Source: Spiribacter sp. 2438 (GTDB lineage Bacteria > Pseudomonadota > Gammaproteobacteria > Nitrococcales > Nitrococcaceae). Taken from it: DNA of 64,000 nucleotides. The notes below the pieces were generated by a model. The model did no database searches, was not told the DNA's origin, and saw nothing but the letters and a program-made list of their open reading frames with translations. Below are positions 24,346-34,482 of this stretch, piece by piece; the first letter of the stretch is position 1; each line of letters starts with the position of its first letter. The stretch spans positions 1,240,001-1,304,000 of the forward strand of contig NZ_CP046046.1 of assembly GCF_009676705.1 (NCBI RefSeq), written 5' to 3'. The position numbers were made by a program, and so were the translations under genes.

Positions 24346-24469
24346 GCACGAAATGCAGCTAACGCGCTACAAAAAGACAAGACGACCTAACAGGTAATTG
24401 ACCCCGGCACCGGCTATATCATGGCTTTAAAATTTTCAAACCCATAAAAAACCCTGTAAAAAATTCCGG

Positions 24470-26053
24470 TCATTCCCACTCAATGGTCGCCGGCGGCTTG
24501 CCGGAAATGTCATAAACCACACGGGAAATGCCGTCGATTTCGTTGATGATCCGGCGGGAGACGTGGTCAAGGAAGTCGTAGGGCAGATGGGCCCAGCGGG
24601 CGGTCATAAAGTCCACGGTTTCCACGGCCCGCAGAGCCACCACCCACTCATAGCGACGGCCGTCACCGGTGACACCCACGGAGCGGACCGGCAGAAAAAC
24701 CGCGAAGGCCTGACTGGTTTTGTCATACCAGCCGGCAGCGCGCAGTTCCTCGATGAAAATGGCGTCCGCCAGCCGCAGGCAGTCGGCGTAGGTCTTGTGG
24801 ACCTCGCCGAGAATACGCACGCCAAGGCCCGGCCCGGGGAAGGGATGACGATGCACCATTTCCGCCGGCAGCCCCAGTTCCACGCCGATGCGCCGGACTT
24901 CGTCCTTGAACAGCTCCCGGAGGGGTTCCAGCAGCTTAAGGTTCATCCGCTCCGGTAACCCCCCCACATTGTGGTGGGACTTGATGACATGGGCCTTGCC
25001 GGTGCTGGCACCGGCGGACTCGATGACGTCCGGGTAAATGGTGCCCTGGGCGAGCCATTGCACGTCTTCGAGCTTGCCCGCCTCTTCATCAAAGACATCG
25101 ATAAACGTCCGGCCAATGATCTTGCGCTTGGCCTCCGGATCGGCTTCTCCGGCCAGCGCCGTGAGAAATCGCTCCTCGGCGTCCACCCGAATCACCCGAA
25201 TCCCCATATGACGGCCAAAGGTGGTCATGACCTCGTCGCCTTCGCCCAGGCGAAGCAGACCGTTGTCGACGAACACGCAGGTGAGCTGATCACCGATAGC
25301 CCGATGCAGCAGCGCCGCCACCACCGAGGAGTCCACGCCACCGGAGAGCCCCAACAGCACATTGTCCCGGCCCACGGTGGCCCGCACCCGGTCAACCAGG
25401 TCGTCGATGATGTTGCCGGCGGTCCAGCGGCCCGAGCAGCCGCAGATGTCGTGGACGAATCGCTGCAGAATGCGCTGACCTTGGGGCGTGTGAGTGACCT
25501 CGGGATGGAATTGCAGGCCGTATAGACGCCGCTCATCGCTGCCCATGCCGGCGATGGGTGCCGAGGGCGTGCTGGCAATGACCTTGAAGCCCGCCGGCAG
25601 CTCCGAGACCCGGTCGCCGTGGCTCATCCAGACATCCAGCAGGCCATGGCCCTCGGCGTTGGTGCGGTCTTCGATGTCCCGCAGCAGACCGGAGTGGCCC
25701 CGGGCCCGGACTTCGGCATAACCGAATTCCTTGTGACTGGAGGCCTCGACCCCGCCCCCCAGCTGGTGGGCCAGCGCCTGCATGCCGTAACAGATGCCCA
25801 GCACCGGGACGCCGGCATCCAGCACCGCCTGGGGCACCCGTGGCGTGCCGGCCTCGTCCGCGTGCACCGACTCCGGCCCTCCGGAGAGGATCACGCCGCT
25901 GGGAGCGAAGTCCCGCAGTCGCGCCTCGTCACTGTCCCAGGGGCGGATTTCGCAATAAACGCCGGCCTCACGGATGCGCCGGGCGATGAGCTGTGTGTAT
26001 TGCGAGCCGAAGTCCAGAATCAGGATGCGCTCGGCATGAATGTCCGGGGTCAT
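24470..26053 (-). CDS. guaA: GMP synthase (glutamine-hydrolysing)
   Basis: This 527-residue cytoplasmic enzyme amidates XMP to GMP. The class I glutamine amidotransferase domain (about 1-205) has the nucleophile in LGICYGMQ and His/Glu in QFHPEVTHT. The ATP-pyrophosphatase domain follows, with the P-loop LSGGVDSSV, and the C-terminal dimerisation domain ends PATIEWE. It is intact and starts 4 bases after guaB, so the two are an operon. Its 3' end is the junction with the island, whose far end carries a second, diverged copy of the last ~60 codons. Confidence 0.98.
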   Translation of the reverse strand: MTPDIHAERILILDFGSQYTQLIARRIREAGVYCEIRPWDSDEARLRDFAPSGVILSGGPESVHADEAGTPRVPQAVLDAGVPVLGICYGMQALAHQLGGGVEASSHKEFGYAEVRARGHSGLLRDIEDRTNAEGHGLLDVWMSHGDRVSELPAGFKVIASTPSAPIAGMGSDERRLYGLQFHPEVTHTPQGQRILQRFVHDICGCSGRWTAGNIIDDLVDRVRATVGRDNVLLGLSGGVDSSVVAALLHRAIGDQLTCVFVDNGLLRLGEGDEVMTTFGRHMGIRVIRVDAEERFLTALAGEADPEAKRKIIGRTFIDVFDEEAGKLEDVQWLAQGTIYPDVIESAGASTGKAHVIKSHHNVGGLPERMNLKLLEPLRELFKDEVRRIGVELGLPAEMVHRHPFPGPGLGVRILGEVHKTYADCLRLADAIFIEELRAAGWYDKTSQAFAVFLPVRSVGVTGDGRRYEWVVALRAVETVDFMTARWAHLPYDFLDHVSRRIINEIDGISRVVYDISGKPPATIEWE

Positions 26054-26057
26054 AGGA

Positions 26058-27524
26058 TCAGTCGCTACGGTAGTTGGGCGCTTCCTTGGTGATACTCACG
26101 TCGTGGACGTGGCCCTCGCGAACGCCGGAGTTGGTAATCCGGGCGAATCTGGCCCGGTCCCGAAAATCGTCAATATCGGCGCAGCCGCAGTAGCCCATGC
26201 TGGCCCGCAGCCCCCCCAGCAGCTGATGGACGATGGCGCTCATGGCGCCCTTGTAGGGCACCCGCCCCTCGATGCCCTCGGGCACCAGCTTGTCGACGTC
26301 GCCGGCATCCTCCTGGAAATAGCGATCCGACGAGCCCTGATTGCGGGACATGGCACCAATCGAGCCCATCCCCCGATAGGACTTGTAACTCCGCCCCTGG
26401 TAGAGCTCGACCTCGCCCGGCGCCTCTTCGGTCCCGGCGAACATGCTGCCCATCATCACGCAGTGGGCACCGGCGGCGATGGCTTTGGCCATGTCTCCGG
26501 AGTAGCGAATGCCACCGTCGGCGATCACCGGGATGTCCCGGCCCTTGAGTGCGGTGGCGGCGTTGTCGATGGCACTGACCTGTGGTACCCCCACCCCGGC
26601 AATCACCCGGGTGGTGCAGATGGACCCCGGGCCGATGCCCACCTTGACGGCATCGGCCCCGGCCTCGGCCAGCGCCAGGGCGGCGTCGCCGGTGGCGATG
26701 TTGCCGCCCACCACTTCCACATCCGGGAAGTGCTTCTTGACCCAGGCCACCCGATCCAGCACGCCGCGGCTGTGGCCGTGGGCGGTGTCCACCACCAGCA
26801 TGTCGACGCCCGCTTCCACCAGCGCTTCGATACGCTCCTCGGAGCCCGCGCCGGTGGACACGGCGGCCCCCACCCGCAACTGGCCGTGCTCGTCCTTACA
26901 GGCGTCGGGGAAGTCTTCGGCCTTCTGAATGTCCTTGACGGTGATCATGCCCCGCAGCTTGAAATCGCCATTGACCACCAGCAGCTTTTCGATGCGATGG
27001 CGATGAAGCAGGGTCAGCACCTCGTCGCGCTCGGCGCCCTCTTCCACGGTCACCAGCCGATCTTCGCCGGTCATGGCGGCGGTGACCGGCATTTCCAGGC
27101 GGGTCTCAAAGCGCAGATCGCGACTGGTGACAATGCCCACCAGCTTTTCGCCCTCCACCACCGGCACGCCGGAGATGCCGTGCTGGCCCATGAGCAACAG
27201 GACCTCTCGGATCGTGGCCGTGGGCGCCACGGTGATGGGCTCCTTGATCACGCCGCTCTCGAATTTCTTGACGGTGCGCACTTCGCGGGCCTGGTCCGCC
27301 GCGCTCATGCTCTTGTGGATCACGCCGATCCCGCCCAGCTCGGCCAGGGCGATGGCGAGCCGCGCTTCGGTGACCGTGTCCATGGCCGCTGAAAGCAGCG
27401 GAATGCGCAGTTCGATGCCGCGGGTCACTCGGGTGGTGAGACCGACATCCCGGGGCAGAACTTCCGAATAGTTCGGCAGCAGAAGGACGTCGTCAAAGGT
27501 CAGGGCTTCCTGGATAATCTGCAT
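26058..27524 (-). CDS. guaB: Inosine-5'-monophosphate dehydrogenase
   Basis: This 488-residue enzyme oxidises IMP to XMP, the step before guaA. Its (beta/alpha)8 barrel holds the catalytic loop [12 protein letters not shown] with the active Cys. Two CBS domains are inserted at about 95-205, and the flap is in [10 protein letters not shown]. The ATG at 27524 ([16 protein letters not shown]) is the family start; the frame continues upstream for 27 codons without support. Confidence 0.98.
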   Translation of the reverse strand: MQIIQEALTFDDVLLLPNYSEVLPRDVGLTTRVTRGIELRIPLLSAAMDTVTEARLAIALAELGGIGVIHKSMSAADQAREVRTVKKFESGVIKEPITVAPTATIREVLLLMGQHGISGVPVVEGEKLVGIVTSRDLRFETRLEMPVTAAMTGEDRLVTVEEGAERDEVLTLLHRHRIEKLLVVNGDFKLRGMITVKDIQKAEDFPDACKDEHGQLRVGAAVSTGAGSEERIEALVEAGVDMLVVDTAHGHSRGVLDRVAWVKKHFPDVEVVGGNIATGDAALALAEAGADAVKVGIGPGSICTTRVIAGVGVPQVSAIDNAATALKGRDIPVIADGGIRYSGDMAKAIAAGAHCVMMGSMFAGTEEAPGEVELYQGRSYKSYRGMGSIGAMSRNQGSSDRYFQEDAGDVDKLVPEGIEGRVPYKGAMSAIVHQLLGGLRASMGYCGCADIDDFRDRARFARITNSGVREGHVHDVSITKEAPNYRSD

Positions 27525-27563
27525 GGCGACGTCCTCTTGGTAACTCCGGCGGGTTAACCGGCC

Positions 27564-27593
27564 ATTATACGGCGCCGGCGGCCTCCGGAACAA
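27564..27593 (-). promoter_or_regulatory. Probable guaBA promoter
   Basis: On the minus strand, TTGTTC (27588-27593) and a perfect TATAAT (27564-27569) are 18 bases apart, about 40 bases upstream of the guaB ATG. xseA diverges from here. Confidence 0.6.
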
Positions 27594-27634
27594 ACCGCGG
27601 GTCAAGCGGCCGCCGAAGCTGCTAACCTCCGGGC

Positions 27635-29002
27635 ATGAGCCGTGCCGATGCCCATGAAGTCTACAGCGTCTCCCGCCTCAACCAGGAGGTGCGCGGACTG
27701 CTGGAACAGGCCTTCCCGCTGATCTGGGTTGAAGGCGAGATTTCCAATCTGGCTCAGCCCCGCTCCGGGCATGTGTATTTCACCCTCAAGGACGCCGAGG
27801 CCCAGGTGCGGTGCGCGCTGTTCCGCAACCGGGCCCTGCGCCTGCGGTTTTCCCCCGAGAACGGCGCCCGGGTGAGAATCCGCGCGCGCATCGGGCTGTA
27901 TGCCCCCCGGGGCGAGTACCAGCTCATCGCCGAACACATGGAACCCGCCGGCGATGGCGACCTGCAGCAGGCCTTTGAAGCACTCAAGCGTCGCCTCGGG
28001 GCCGAGGGCCTGTTCGAGACGGTGCGCAAGCAGCCGCTGCCGGCACTGCCCCGCCGATTGGGCATTGTCACCTCTCCCACCGGGGCGGCCATTCGCGACA
28101 TCCTGAGCGTGCTGGCCCGGCGGTTCCCGGCACTGCCGGTGCTGATTTATCCGGTGGCCGTGCAGGGCGCCGCAGCGGCGCAGGACATTGTCACCACCCT
28201 CGCCCTCGCCAATCAGCGCCGGGACGTGGACGTGCTGGTGGTCAGTCGGGGCGGTGGCTCCCTGGAAGATCTGCAGGCCTTCAATGAAGAAGCCGTGGCC
28301 CGCGCCATTGCCACCTCTGCCATTCCGGTGGTGAGCGCCGTGGGCCATGAGGTGGACATCACCATCGCCGACCTGGTGGCCGACCATCGGGCCCCCACGC
28401 CGTCGGCCGCCGCCGAGCAGCTCTCGCCGGATGGCTCGGCACTGGTGCAGGCGTTTCAGCAGCTTCGGCGACGCCTGATTGAAGGGCATCGTCGGCTTCG
28501 GGATCAGCGACGTGAGCGGCTGGACCGGGTCAGCCGCCGTCTCGAGGCCCAGCACCCCGGCCGGCGACTGCAGGAGCGCAGTCAACGTCTGGACGAGCTA
28601 GAGCTGCGCCTGACCCGGGCCCTTCGGCAACGGCTTGATGCCCGGGCCCTGGGCGTGACCAACCTCGCCCAGCGACTGCGGACCGCCAATCCGGGCCGGG
28701 CCGTGGCCCAACATCGGTCCCACTGCCAGACGCTCACCACCCGACTTGCCATCGCCATGCGCGCCGGGCTCACCCAGCGCCGTGGTCGGCTGCAGGAAAA
28801 CGCCCGTGCGCTGGAGGCGGTCAGCCCCCTGGCCACTCTGGAGCGCGGCTATGCCATCGTGCGCCATGGCGACGATGGGCGTATCCTACGGGATGCGGGC
28901 GAGCTGGCCGTCGGCGACTCCATCCAGGCCCGACTGGGACAGGGAACCCTGGACGCCAAGGTGACGTCCATTCAGCCAGCGCCTGCCAAGCCAGACGAAT
29001 AA
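27635..29002 (+). CDS. xseA: Exodeoxyribonuclease VII large subunit
   Basis: This 455-residue nuclease subunit degrades single-stranded DNA in both directions together with XseB. It has an N-terminal OB-fold (about 5-105, [20 protein letters not shown]), the catalytic domain (about 120-330) with [15 protein letters not shown] and [26 protein letters not shown], and a C-terminal coiled coil ending ERGYAIVR. No xseB is nearby. It is divergent from guaB with about 110 bases between. Confidence 0.96.
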   Translation: MSRADAHEVYSVSRLNQEVRGLLEQAFPLIWVEGEISNLAQPRSGHVYFTLKDAEAQVRCALFRNRALRLRFSPENGARVRIRARIGLYAPRGEYQLIAEHMEPAGDGDLQQAFEALKRRLGAEGLFETVRKQPLPALPRRLGIVTSPTGAAIRDILSVLARRFPALPVLIYPVAVQGAAAAQDIVTTLALANQRRDVDVLVVSRGGGSLEDLQAFNEEAVARAIATSAIPVVSAVGHEVDITIADLVADHRAPTPSAAAEQLSPDGSALVQAFQQLRRRLIEGHRRLRDQRRERLDRVSRRLEAQHPGRRLQERSQRLDELELRLTRALRQRLDARALGVTNLAQRLRTANPGRAVAQHRSHCQTLTTRLAIAMRAGLTQRRGRLQENARALEAVSPLATLERGYAIVRHGDDGRILRDAGELAVGDSIQARLGQGTLDAKVTSIQPAPAKPDE

Positions 29003-29129
29003 ACCCGGCCAGCCATGCCCGATGCTGTCCTGCCCGCGGGACCGGAAAACCGCGCGGCGGCTGGCTTGTTGTACTTGGCCCGGGCGCGCACGCTACCGGG
29101 TTCAGAAAACTCATTGGTACAGAGGGATC

Positions 29130-32100
29130 ATGACGCTCAATGACGCCCTGGGCCGCTACGGCCTCGACTTCAAGACGCTCCAGACCCGCGACGGCCTGAG
29201 CCGGGTGGACGCCGCCTTTCTGGACGGGCTGCGGCAGCAGAATCCGACCCTGGCTGAGCAATTGCTGGACTACCGTGATCGGGACAGTGACCTGCCCGGC
29301 ACCGAAAACAGCGAGCTGCTGATTGCCCTCGGCCCCTACGTCGAGACCTTTATCGGGCGCCTGTTCGGTATTGAGGGGCGACTGGCGGCGGACCGGCAGG
29401 CCATTCTCGAAGACGATGGGGTCATGCAGTTCAAGCAGGCCTTCGTGCAGAAGCGGGTCAAGAAGCATCGCCGTCCCGTGGAGCAGTCATTTCAAGCCCT
29501 GGATAACACCCTGCGAGCCGCGGTTGGCGAGGTGCCGGATGGCGACGACGAGGCGGCCATCGCCCAATACGCCATGGCCCTGCTGGAGGACCCGGACCGC
29601 AACGCCGAGGCCATCGAGACCGTCACCGCCTGGTGCAAGCTGGCCCGCCAGACCGCCGAAGGCCAGGCCCGGGTGGCCGGCTGGGCCAGTTTCCGTCTGC
29701 CGATGCGAATCGACCACTTTGACCTGGTCCCCACCGAGGCGGTGGAAGTGGACGGCGTCCGGCGCCGTCAGGCCGACCCCCAACGCTGGCGACCGCGGGA
29801 CGGGTTCTCGCTCACCGATGGCCGCATGGGTCAGCGGGACATCCAGAGCGAAGTCCACTACTGCATTTACTGCCATGACCACGAAGGCGACTTCTGCTCC
29901 CGGGGCTTTCCCGAGAAGAAGGGCAGCCCGGAGCTGGGTTTCAAGCAGGATCCGCTGGGCGTCACCCTGACCGGTTGCCCGCTGGAAGAGAAGATTTCGG
30001 AAATGCACGTGCTGCGCCGGGAGGGCTACAACCTGGCGGCGCTGGTGATGATCATGGTGGACAACCCCATGGCGCCGGCCACCGGTCATCGCATCTGCAA
30101 TGACTGCATGAAGGGCTGCATTTACCAGAAGCAGGACCCAGTCAATATCCCACAGATCGAGACCGGCGTGCTCACCGATGCGCTGGACCTGCCCTGGGGC
30201 GTGGAAATCTACCACCTGCTAACCCGCTGGAACCCCCTGCGCCGCGAGCAGTATCTGCAGCAGCCGGACAACGGCCGACGGGTGCTGGTGGCCGGCATGG
30301 GGCCCGCCGGCTTCACCATGGCCCATCATCTGACGATGACCGGCACCGCGGTGGTGGGCGTCGACGGGCTCAAGATCGAGCCGCTGCCCGAGTCGGTGCT
30401 CAATCAGCCGGTGGAGCGCTGGGCGGATCTGCAGGAAGATCTGGACGAGCGCATTCTGATGGGCTTTGGCGGAGTGGCCGAGTACGGCATCACCGTGCGC
30501 TGGGACAAGAACTTCCTCAAGCTCATCTATCTGACGCTGGCACGGCGGCACAACTTCCGCGTCTACGGGGGCGTTCGCCTGGGTGGCACCGTGACTCTGG
30601 AAGACGCCTGGGCGCTGGGATTCGATCATGTGGTCAATGCCACCGGTGCCGGCCTGCCGCGGGTGGTGCACATGGGTAACAGCCTGGCCCGTGGCATGCG
30701 CCAGGCCAGTGATTTTCTGATGGCCCTGCAGCTCACCGGCGCGGCCAAGTCCTCCAGCCTGGCGAGCCTGCAGGTCCGGCTGCCGGCGGTGGTGGTGGGC
30801 GGCGGGCTCACCGGCATCGATACCGCCACCGAGGTGCAGGCGTATTACGTCAAGCAGGTGGAGAAGGTGCTGGAGCGCTACGAACGGCTGTCCGAGCAGT
30901 TGGGCGAGGCGGCCGTCACCCAGGGGATGAATGACGAAGACCGGGAAACCCTGGCGGAATTCATCGACCATGGGCGCGCCACCCGCGCCGAACGGGCCCG
31001 CGCGGCCGCCGAAGAGCGCGAACCCGATTTCAATGCCCTGGTGCGCGCCTGGGGCGGCGTCACCGTCGCCTATCGCAAGGGCATGACCGACTCGCCGGCC
31101 TATGTCCGCAACCACGAAGAGGTGACCAAGGCCACCGAGGAGGCCCTCTACTATGCCGAGGGCGTGGAACCCCTCCACGCCGAGGTGGACGAGTACGGCC
31201 ACGTCAGCGGACTGGTCTGCCGCGAGCTCAAGTCGGTGGAGGGCCGCTGGGCGCCCACCGGATCCGAGCGCCGGCTGGCGGCGCGGGCCATCTTCATTGC
31301 CGCGGGGACGGTGCCCAACACCATTTACGAGCGCGAACGGCCCGAGACTTTCGAGCTGAATGGCAACCACTTCCTGCCCCACACCCTCACCGAGCAGGGG
31401 CTGGAGCCGGTGGATGACGCCGATCACGTCAAGTCCCGGGTGTTCGGCCCGTTCACCTCCTATAACGAGGGCGGACGGCGGGTGACCTTCATCGGCGACA
31501 CCCATCCGGCCTTCCATGGCAGTGTGGTAAAGGCCATCGCCTCGGGCATGCGCACCTACCCCTATGTCATGGCGGCCATGAGCCACGAGACGCCGGCGAC
31601 GGACCAGTCTCACCCGGCATTCCTCGACACCATGGACGATCTTTTCACCGCCCGGGTGGTGGAGGTCAATCGGGACAATCCGGCGATGGTGGAAGTCTGG
31701 GTCCGGGCCCCCATGGCGGCTCGCAATTTCAGGGCCGGCCAGTTTTTCCGCCTCCAGACCTTCGAATCCCTGTCGCCGGTGGTCAACAACACGCGACTGC
31801 AGATCCCGCTCATCACCGTGTCCGGGACCGGCGTGAAGAACGACTGCATCCGGCTCATGGTGCTGCAATGGGGAGCGGGTCCCAAGCTGGTGGGCCGACT
31901 GCAGCCCGGCGATCCCCTGGTGCTCATGGGGCCCACCGGCGCACCCACGGACCTGCCCACCGACCGCACCATCATGGTGGTGGCCGGCCGCTGGGGGGCG
32001 GCGGTGATGCTGGACATTGGCGCGGCGCTGCGTGCCGCCGGCAATCGGGTGCTCTACGTGGCGGCCTTCGGCGCCGCCGGCGACGTGGATCATCAGGACG

Positions 32101-32618
32101 AGCTGGAGGCGGGCGCGGATCAGATCATCTGGTGCACCGCCAAGGAGGAAACCATCACCCCGCGACGTCCCCAGGACATCAGTCTGCAGGCCACCGACAT
32201 GATCGATGTGGTGCGTCGCTACGGGGCGGGCGAAATCGGCCCCGAGCAGGGCGGCATCCCGCTGAGCGATGTGGATCGCATTATGGTGATGGGCGGCACG
32301 GGGCTGCTCAAGGGGTTCCAGAACGCCGTCCAGGGCGAGCTCAAAGCGCTGGTGGCCCCGGACTGCGATGCCTTCGGCACCGTGGGCAGCCCCATGCAGT
32401 GCATGCTCCAGGGCGTTTGTGCTCAGTGCCTGCAGTGGCAGATCGACCCGGAAACCGGCGAGCGGACGCGGCCGGTGTTCTCCTGCGCGGGTCAGGACCA
32501 GCCCCTGACGTGGATCGATCTGGACAACCTGTCAGCCCGGCAACAGCAGAACCGACTCAGTGACCGACTGAACGGCCAGTGGCTGGAGCAGGTGCTGGCC
32601 AGCGAAGCCGCTGACTAG
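29130..32618 (+). CDS. Large FAD/NAD(P)/Fe-S oxidoreductase, NfnB-NfnA-like fusion
   Basis: This 1162-residue protein combines two modules. The first (about 235-850) is like the glutamate synthase small subunit/NfnB. It has Cys clusters at 245, 248, 256, 283, 323, 326 and 330 for [4Fe-4S] centres, an FAD motif in VAGMGPAGF (387-395), and a second dinucleotide fold in VVVGGGLTGID. The second (about 865-1162) is PyrK/NfnA-like: an FAD-binding barrel, an NAD fold around VMGGTGLLKG, and a [2Fe-2S] site at Cys1091, Cys1097, Cys1100 and Cys1119. About 235 N-terminal residues have no recognised domain. Transhydrogenase-like electron bifurcation is possible by analogy but unproven. ATG at 29130 follows AGAGGGA. 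Confidence 0.8.
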   Translation: MTLNDALGRYGLDFKTLQTRDGLSRVDAAFLDGLRQQNPTLAEQLLDYRDRDSDLPGTENSELLIALGPYVETFIGRLFGIEGRLAADRQAILEDDGVMQFKQAFVQKRVKKHRRPVEQSFQALDNTLRAAVGEVPDGDDEAAIAQYAMALLEDPDRNAEAIETVTAWCKLARQTAEGQARVAGWASFRLPMRIDHFDLVPTEAVEVDGVRRRQADPQRWRPRDGFSLTDGRMGQRDIQSEVHYCIYCHDHEGDFCSRGFPEKKGSPELGFKQDPLGVTLTGCPLEEKISEMHVLRREGYNLAALVMIMVDNPMAPATGHRICNDCMKGCIYQKQDPVNIPQIETGVLTDALDLPWGVEIYHLLTRWNPLRREQYLQQPDNGRRVLVAGMGPAGFTMAHHLTMTGTAVVGVDGLKIEPLPESVLNQPVERWADLQEDLDERILMGFGGVAEYGITVRWDKNFLKLIYLTLARRHNFRVYGGVRLGGTVTLEDAWALGFDHVVNATGAGLPRVVHMGNSLARGMRQASDFLMALQLTGAAKSSSLASLQVRLPAVVVGGGLTGIDTATEVQAYYVKQVEKVLERYERLSEQLGEAAVTQGMNDEDRETLAEFIDHGRATRAERARAAAEEREPDFNALVRAWGGVTVAYRKGMTDSPAYVRNHEEVTKATEEALYYAEGVEPLHAEVDEYGHVSGLVCRELKSVEGRWAPTGSERRLAARAIFIAAGTVPNTIYERERPETFELNGNHFLPHTLTEQGLEPVDDADHVKSRVFGPFTSYNEGGRRVTFIGDTHPAFHGSVVKAIASGMRTYPYVMAAMSHETPATDQSHPAFLDTMDDLFTARVVEVNRDNPAMVEVWVRAPMAARNFRAGQFFRLQTFESLSPVVNNTRLQIPLITVSGTGVKNDCIRLMVLQWGAGPKLVGRLQPGDPLVLMGPTGAPTDLPTDRTIMVVAGRWGAAVMLDIGAALRAAGNRVLYVAAFGAAGDVDHQDELEAGADQIIWCTAKEETITPRRPQDISLQATDMIDVVRRYGAGEIGPEQGGIPLSDVDRIMVMGGTGLLKGFQNAVQGELKALVAPDCDAFGTVGSPMQCMLQGVCAQCLQWQIDPETGERTRPVFSCAGQDQPLTWIDLDNLSARQQQNRLSDRLNGQWLEQVLASEAAD

Positions 32619-33010
32619 CGCTCCATGACCACCATGGCGAGGGCGTAATCTCGCTCGTCGCTGATGCTCAGGTGAGTCTGGCGGATGCCCAGGGCATCCG
32701 CCCGGCGGGCGGCCGCACCCGCCATTTCCAGCGTCGGTGCGCCGGCCGGGCTGTGGCCCACCACCAGGTCCCGAAAGCTGGCGTCCGCGCCAATGCCACA
32801 TCCCAGCGCCTTGGCGGCCGCCTCCTTGGCCGCGAACCGGCGGGCCAGGAAGGCAGCGGCGGACCGGGGGCCCGCTGCCATCAGGCGCTGGTACTCCCCA
32901 AGCTCGGAGTCGGCCAGTAAACGCCGCGCCAGGCGGTCACCATGGTCACGCTGCATGGCCTCGAGCCGGGACACCGCCACCAGGTCGGTGCCGATACCGA
33001 CAATGCTCAA
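32615..33010 (-). CDS. acpS: Holo-[acyl-carrier-protein] synthase
   Basis: This 131-residue enzyme moves the phosphopantetheine arm from CoA to apo-ACP. It opens [15 protein letters not shown] (with the Mg-binding Asp) and has [12 protein letters not shown] with the catalytic Glu/Lys. The C-terminal strand [16 protein letters not shown] is typical. It follows pdxJ with an ATGA overlap, a frequent proteobacterial arrangement, and converges on the large oxidoreductase gene with a 4-base overlap. Confidence 0.95.
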   Translation of the reverse strand: MSIVGIGTDLVAVSRLEAMQRDHGDRLARRLLADSELGEYQRLMAAGPRSAAAFLARRFAAKEAAAKALGCGIGADASFRDLVVGHSPAGAPTLEMAGAAARRADALGIRQTHLSISDERDYALAMVVMER

Positions 33011-33756
33011 TGCCGCGCCTCACGAATCAGCTGCTTCATGGTCCGGACGGCGGCGTCGAGGCCACTGAACACCGCCCGGGCGATGATGGCATGACCGATG
33101 TTGAGTTCGGTGATTTCCCGCATGGCGGCGATCGGCGCGACATTGTGGTAGTGCAGACCATGCCCGGCATTGATCTGCAAACCCAGGGACTGGCCCAGGG
33201 ACGCCGCTTCCTGAAGCCGCGTGAACTCCTCGTGAATGGCGCCGTCGCTGGTGGCATCGGCAAACGCCCCGGTATGGAGCTCCACCACGGGAGCGCCCAC
33301 GTCCACGGCGGCCTGCAACTGGGCCGGCTCCGGGTCCACAAACAGTGACACCCGAATGCCCGCTTCGGCCAGGCGCTGACAGGCCTGGCGACAGCGCTCC
33401 GGATCCCCGGCGACATCCAGCCCCCCCTCGGTGGTGATCTCCTGGCGGCGCTCCGGGACCAGACAGCAATCGGCGGGCTGCAGGTCGATGGCCCGCTGGA
33501 TCATCTCGTCGGTGATGGCCATTTCCAGGTTCATCCGGGTCTGCAGGGTTTGCGTCAGCAGCGCCACGTCCCGCTCATTGATGTGCCGACGGTCCTCCCG
33601 CAGATGGACCGTAATGGCATCGGCCCCGGCCTGTTCGGCCATGGCGGCGGCCGCCACGGGATCGGGATAGCGGGTGCCACGAGCCTGACGCAGGCCCGCC
33701 ACATGATCGACATTAACGCCGAGCAACGGCTCAAGACTGCCTTGATGATGGGCCAT
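33007..33756 (-). CDS. pdxJ: Pyridoxine 5'-phosphate synthase
   Basis: This 249-residue TIM-barrel enzyme makes pyridoxine phosphate from 1-deoxyxylulose phosphate and aminoacetone phosphate. It shows [17 protein letters not shown], the active-site region [12 protein letters not shown] and the C-terminal [15 protein letters not shown] at 33756 is chosen because AGGAGG lies 8 bases upstream; the frame continues ten codons further. It overlaps the end of recO by 26 bases. Confidence 0.96.
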   Translation of the reverse strand: MAHHQGSLEPLLGVNVDHVAGLRQARGTRYPDPVAAAAMAEQAGADAITVHLREDRRHINERDVALLTQTLQTRMNLEMAITDEMIQRAIDLQPADCCLVPERRQEITTEGGLDVAGDPERCRQACQRLAEAGIRVSLFVDPEPAQLQAAVDVGAPVVELHTGAFADATSDGAIHEEFTRLQEAASLGQSLGLQINAGHGLHYHNVAPIAAMREITELNIGHAIIARAVFSGLDAAVRTMKQLIREARH

Positions 33757-34474
33757 GTTGGCGACCTCCTGTGGGGTAGCGGGCATATAACTCTCGACTT
33801 CTCAGGGGCCGGTCACCCAGGTGCGGCGCCATCACGGCACGCATGAGCGCTCGGCTGGCCCGAGCCACCTGAGGTGATGGCATGGGTGCCGCCAGCCCGG
33901 TCAGCAGATCCCCCGAAACGATCACGCCGCCGCCGTTCGGGCCAGCCACGGGCACCGCACCCCGGCCAGGATCGTACCGGTACCAGCCCTCGGGCACCAC
34001 CGGCTGATCGTCGGCATCCACGGTCAGGGCGAGCCCGTAGCCCAGCAGACCCAGCAGATCCCGCTCAAAGGCACGCACGGCCACCGCCTCATCGCTCACC
34101 GTGGTGAGGGCCTCCAGATAGCCCACGTAGCATTCGAAAAGCCCCGGGTGCGGATCTTCCCGGCCCAGCAGCCGGATCAGCAGCTCGTTACCATAAAAAC
34201 CGCTGACCAGGCGGCGGCCCTGCAGGGGCAGCGGCACACCGGCGGCCTCCGCCGTCTGCAGGGTGCCCAGCTCGCCGCGAGCCCGCCAGGTCATGGCCAG
34301 GGGACGAAAAGGCTGCAACAGTCCGGCCAGACGGGAGCGGGGCCCGGCCGCGCCCCGGGCCACCAGGCCGATGCGGCCATGGTCTCGGGACAGCACTTCG
34401 AGCAGTCGGCTAGTGTTTCGATAGGCCCGCCCGTGGAGCACGAAGGCGGGCTCCAGGACCGCATCACGGCCCAT
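33731..34474 (-). CDS. recO: DNA repair protein RecO
   Basis: This 247-residue RecFOR-pathway protein loads RecA on SSB-coated DNA. It has an N-terminal OB-fold ([20 protein letters not shown]), a central helical domain ([21 protein letters not shown]) and the final conserved [12 protein letters not shown]. The zinc-binding cysteines found in some RecO proteins are absent, as in most gammaproteobacterial ones. It lies 8 bases after era. Confidence 0.93.
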   Translation of the reverse strand: MGRDAVLEPAFVLHGRAYRNTSRLLEVLSRDHGRIGLVARGAAGPRSRLAGLLQPFRPLAMTWRARGELGTLQTAEAAGVPLPLQGRRLVSGFYGNELLIRLLGREDPHPGLFECYVGYLEALTTVSDEAVAVRAFERDLLGLLGYGLALTVDADDQPVVPEGWYRYDPGRGAVPVAGPNGGGVIVSGDLLTGLAAPMPSPQVARASRALMRAVMAPHLGDRPLRSRELYARYPTGGRQHGPSSRQS

Positions 34475-34482
34475 GGGAGCCG

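Larger units (their letters stand above)
23764..24469. other. Degraded island end between pgaD and guaA
   Basis: This 0.7-kb AT-rich stretch holds no intact gene. It contains the ParDE remnants on the plus strand and the killer/antidote remnants on the minus strand, described separately. Between 24346 and 24469 nothing recognisable was seen apart from T-rich sequence just downstream of the guaA stop. Confidence 0.7.
12580..24472. mobile_element. Genomic island at the 3' end of guaA
   Basis: About 11.9 kb is bounded by a diverged second copy of the guaA 3' end (12580-12765) and by the 3' end of the intact guaA (24470). The inner part differs from its surroundings: the GGDEF-EAL/PhnD block and the far end are visibly AT-richer, gene fragments are frequent, and the pga operon is a typical accessory trait. 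The 3' end of guaA is a known insertion site for genomic islands. No integrase, transposase or short att repeat was found, so the original mobilising gene is gone or the segment came in by homologous recombination across guaA. Confidence 0.72.

Noticed and set aside
12580-24472. An integrase or transposase for the guaA island
   Set aside because: All frames on both strands were read; none shows tyrosine or serine recombinase or DDE transposase motifs.
26040-27392. A 450-codon open frame on the plus strand
   Set aside because: It is antisense to guaB and shows the same low-complexity His/Gly pattern.
30219-32093. A 624-codon open frame on the minus strand
   Set aside because: It lies wholly antisense to the large Fe-S flavoprotein, has a His/Gly-rich composition typical of GC-rich shadow frames and matches no family.
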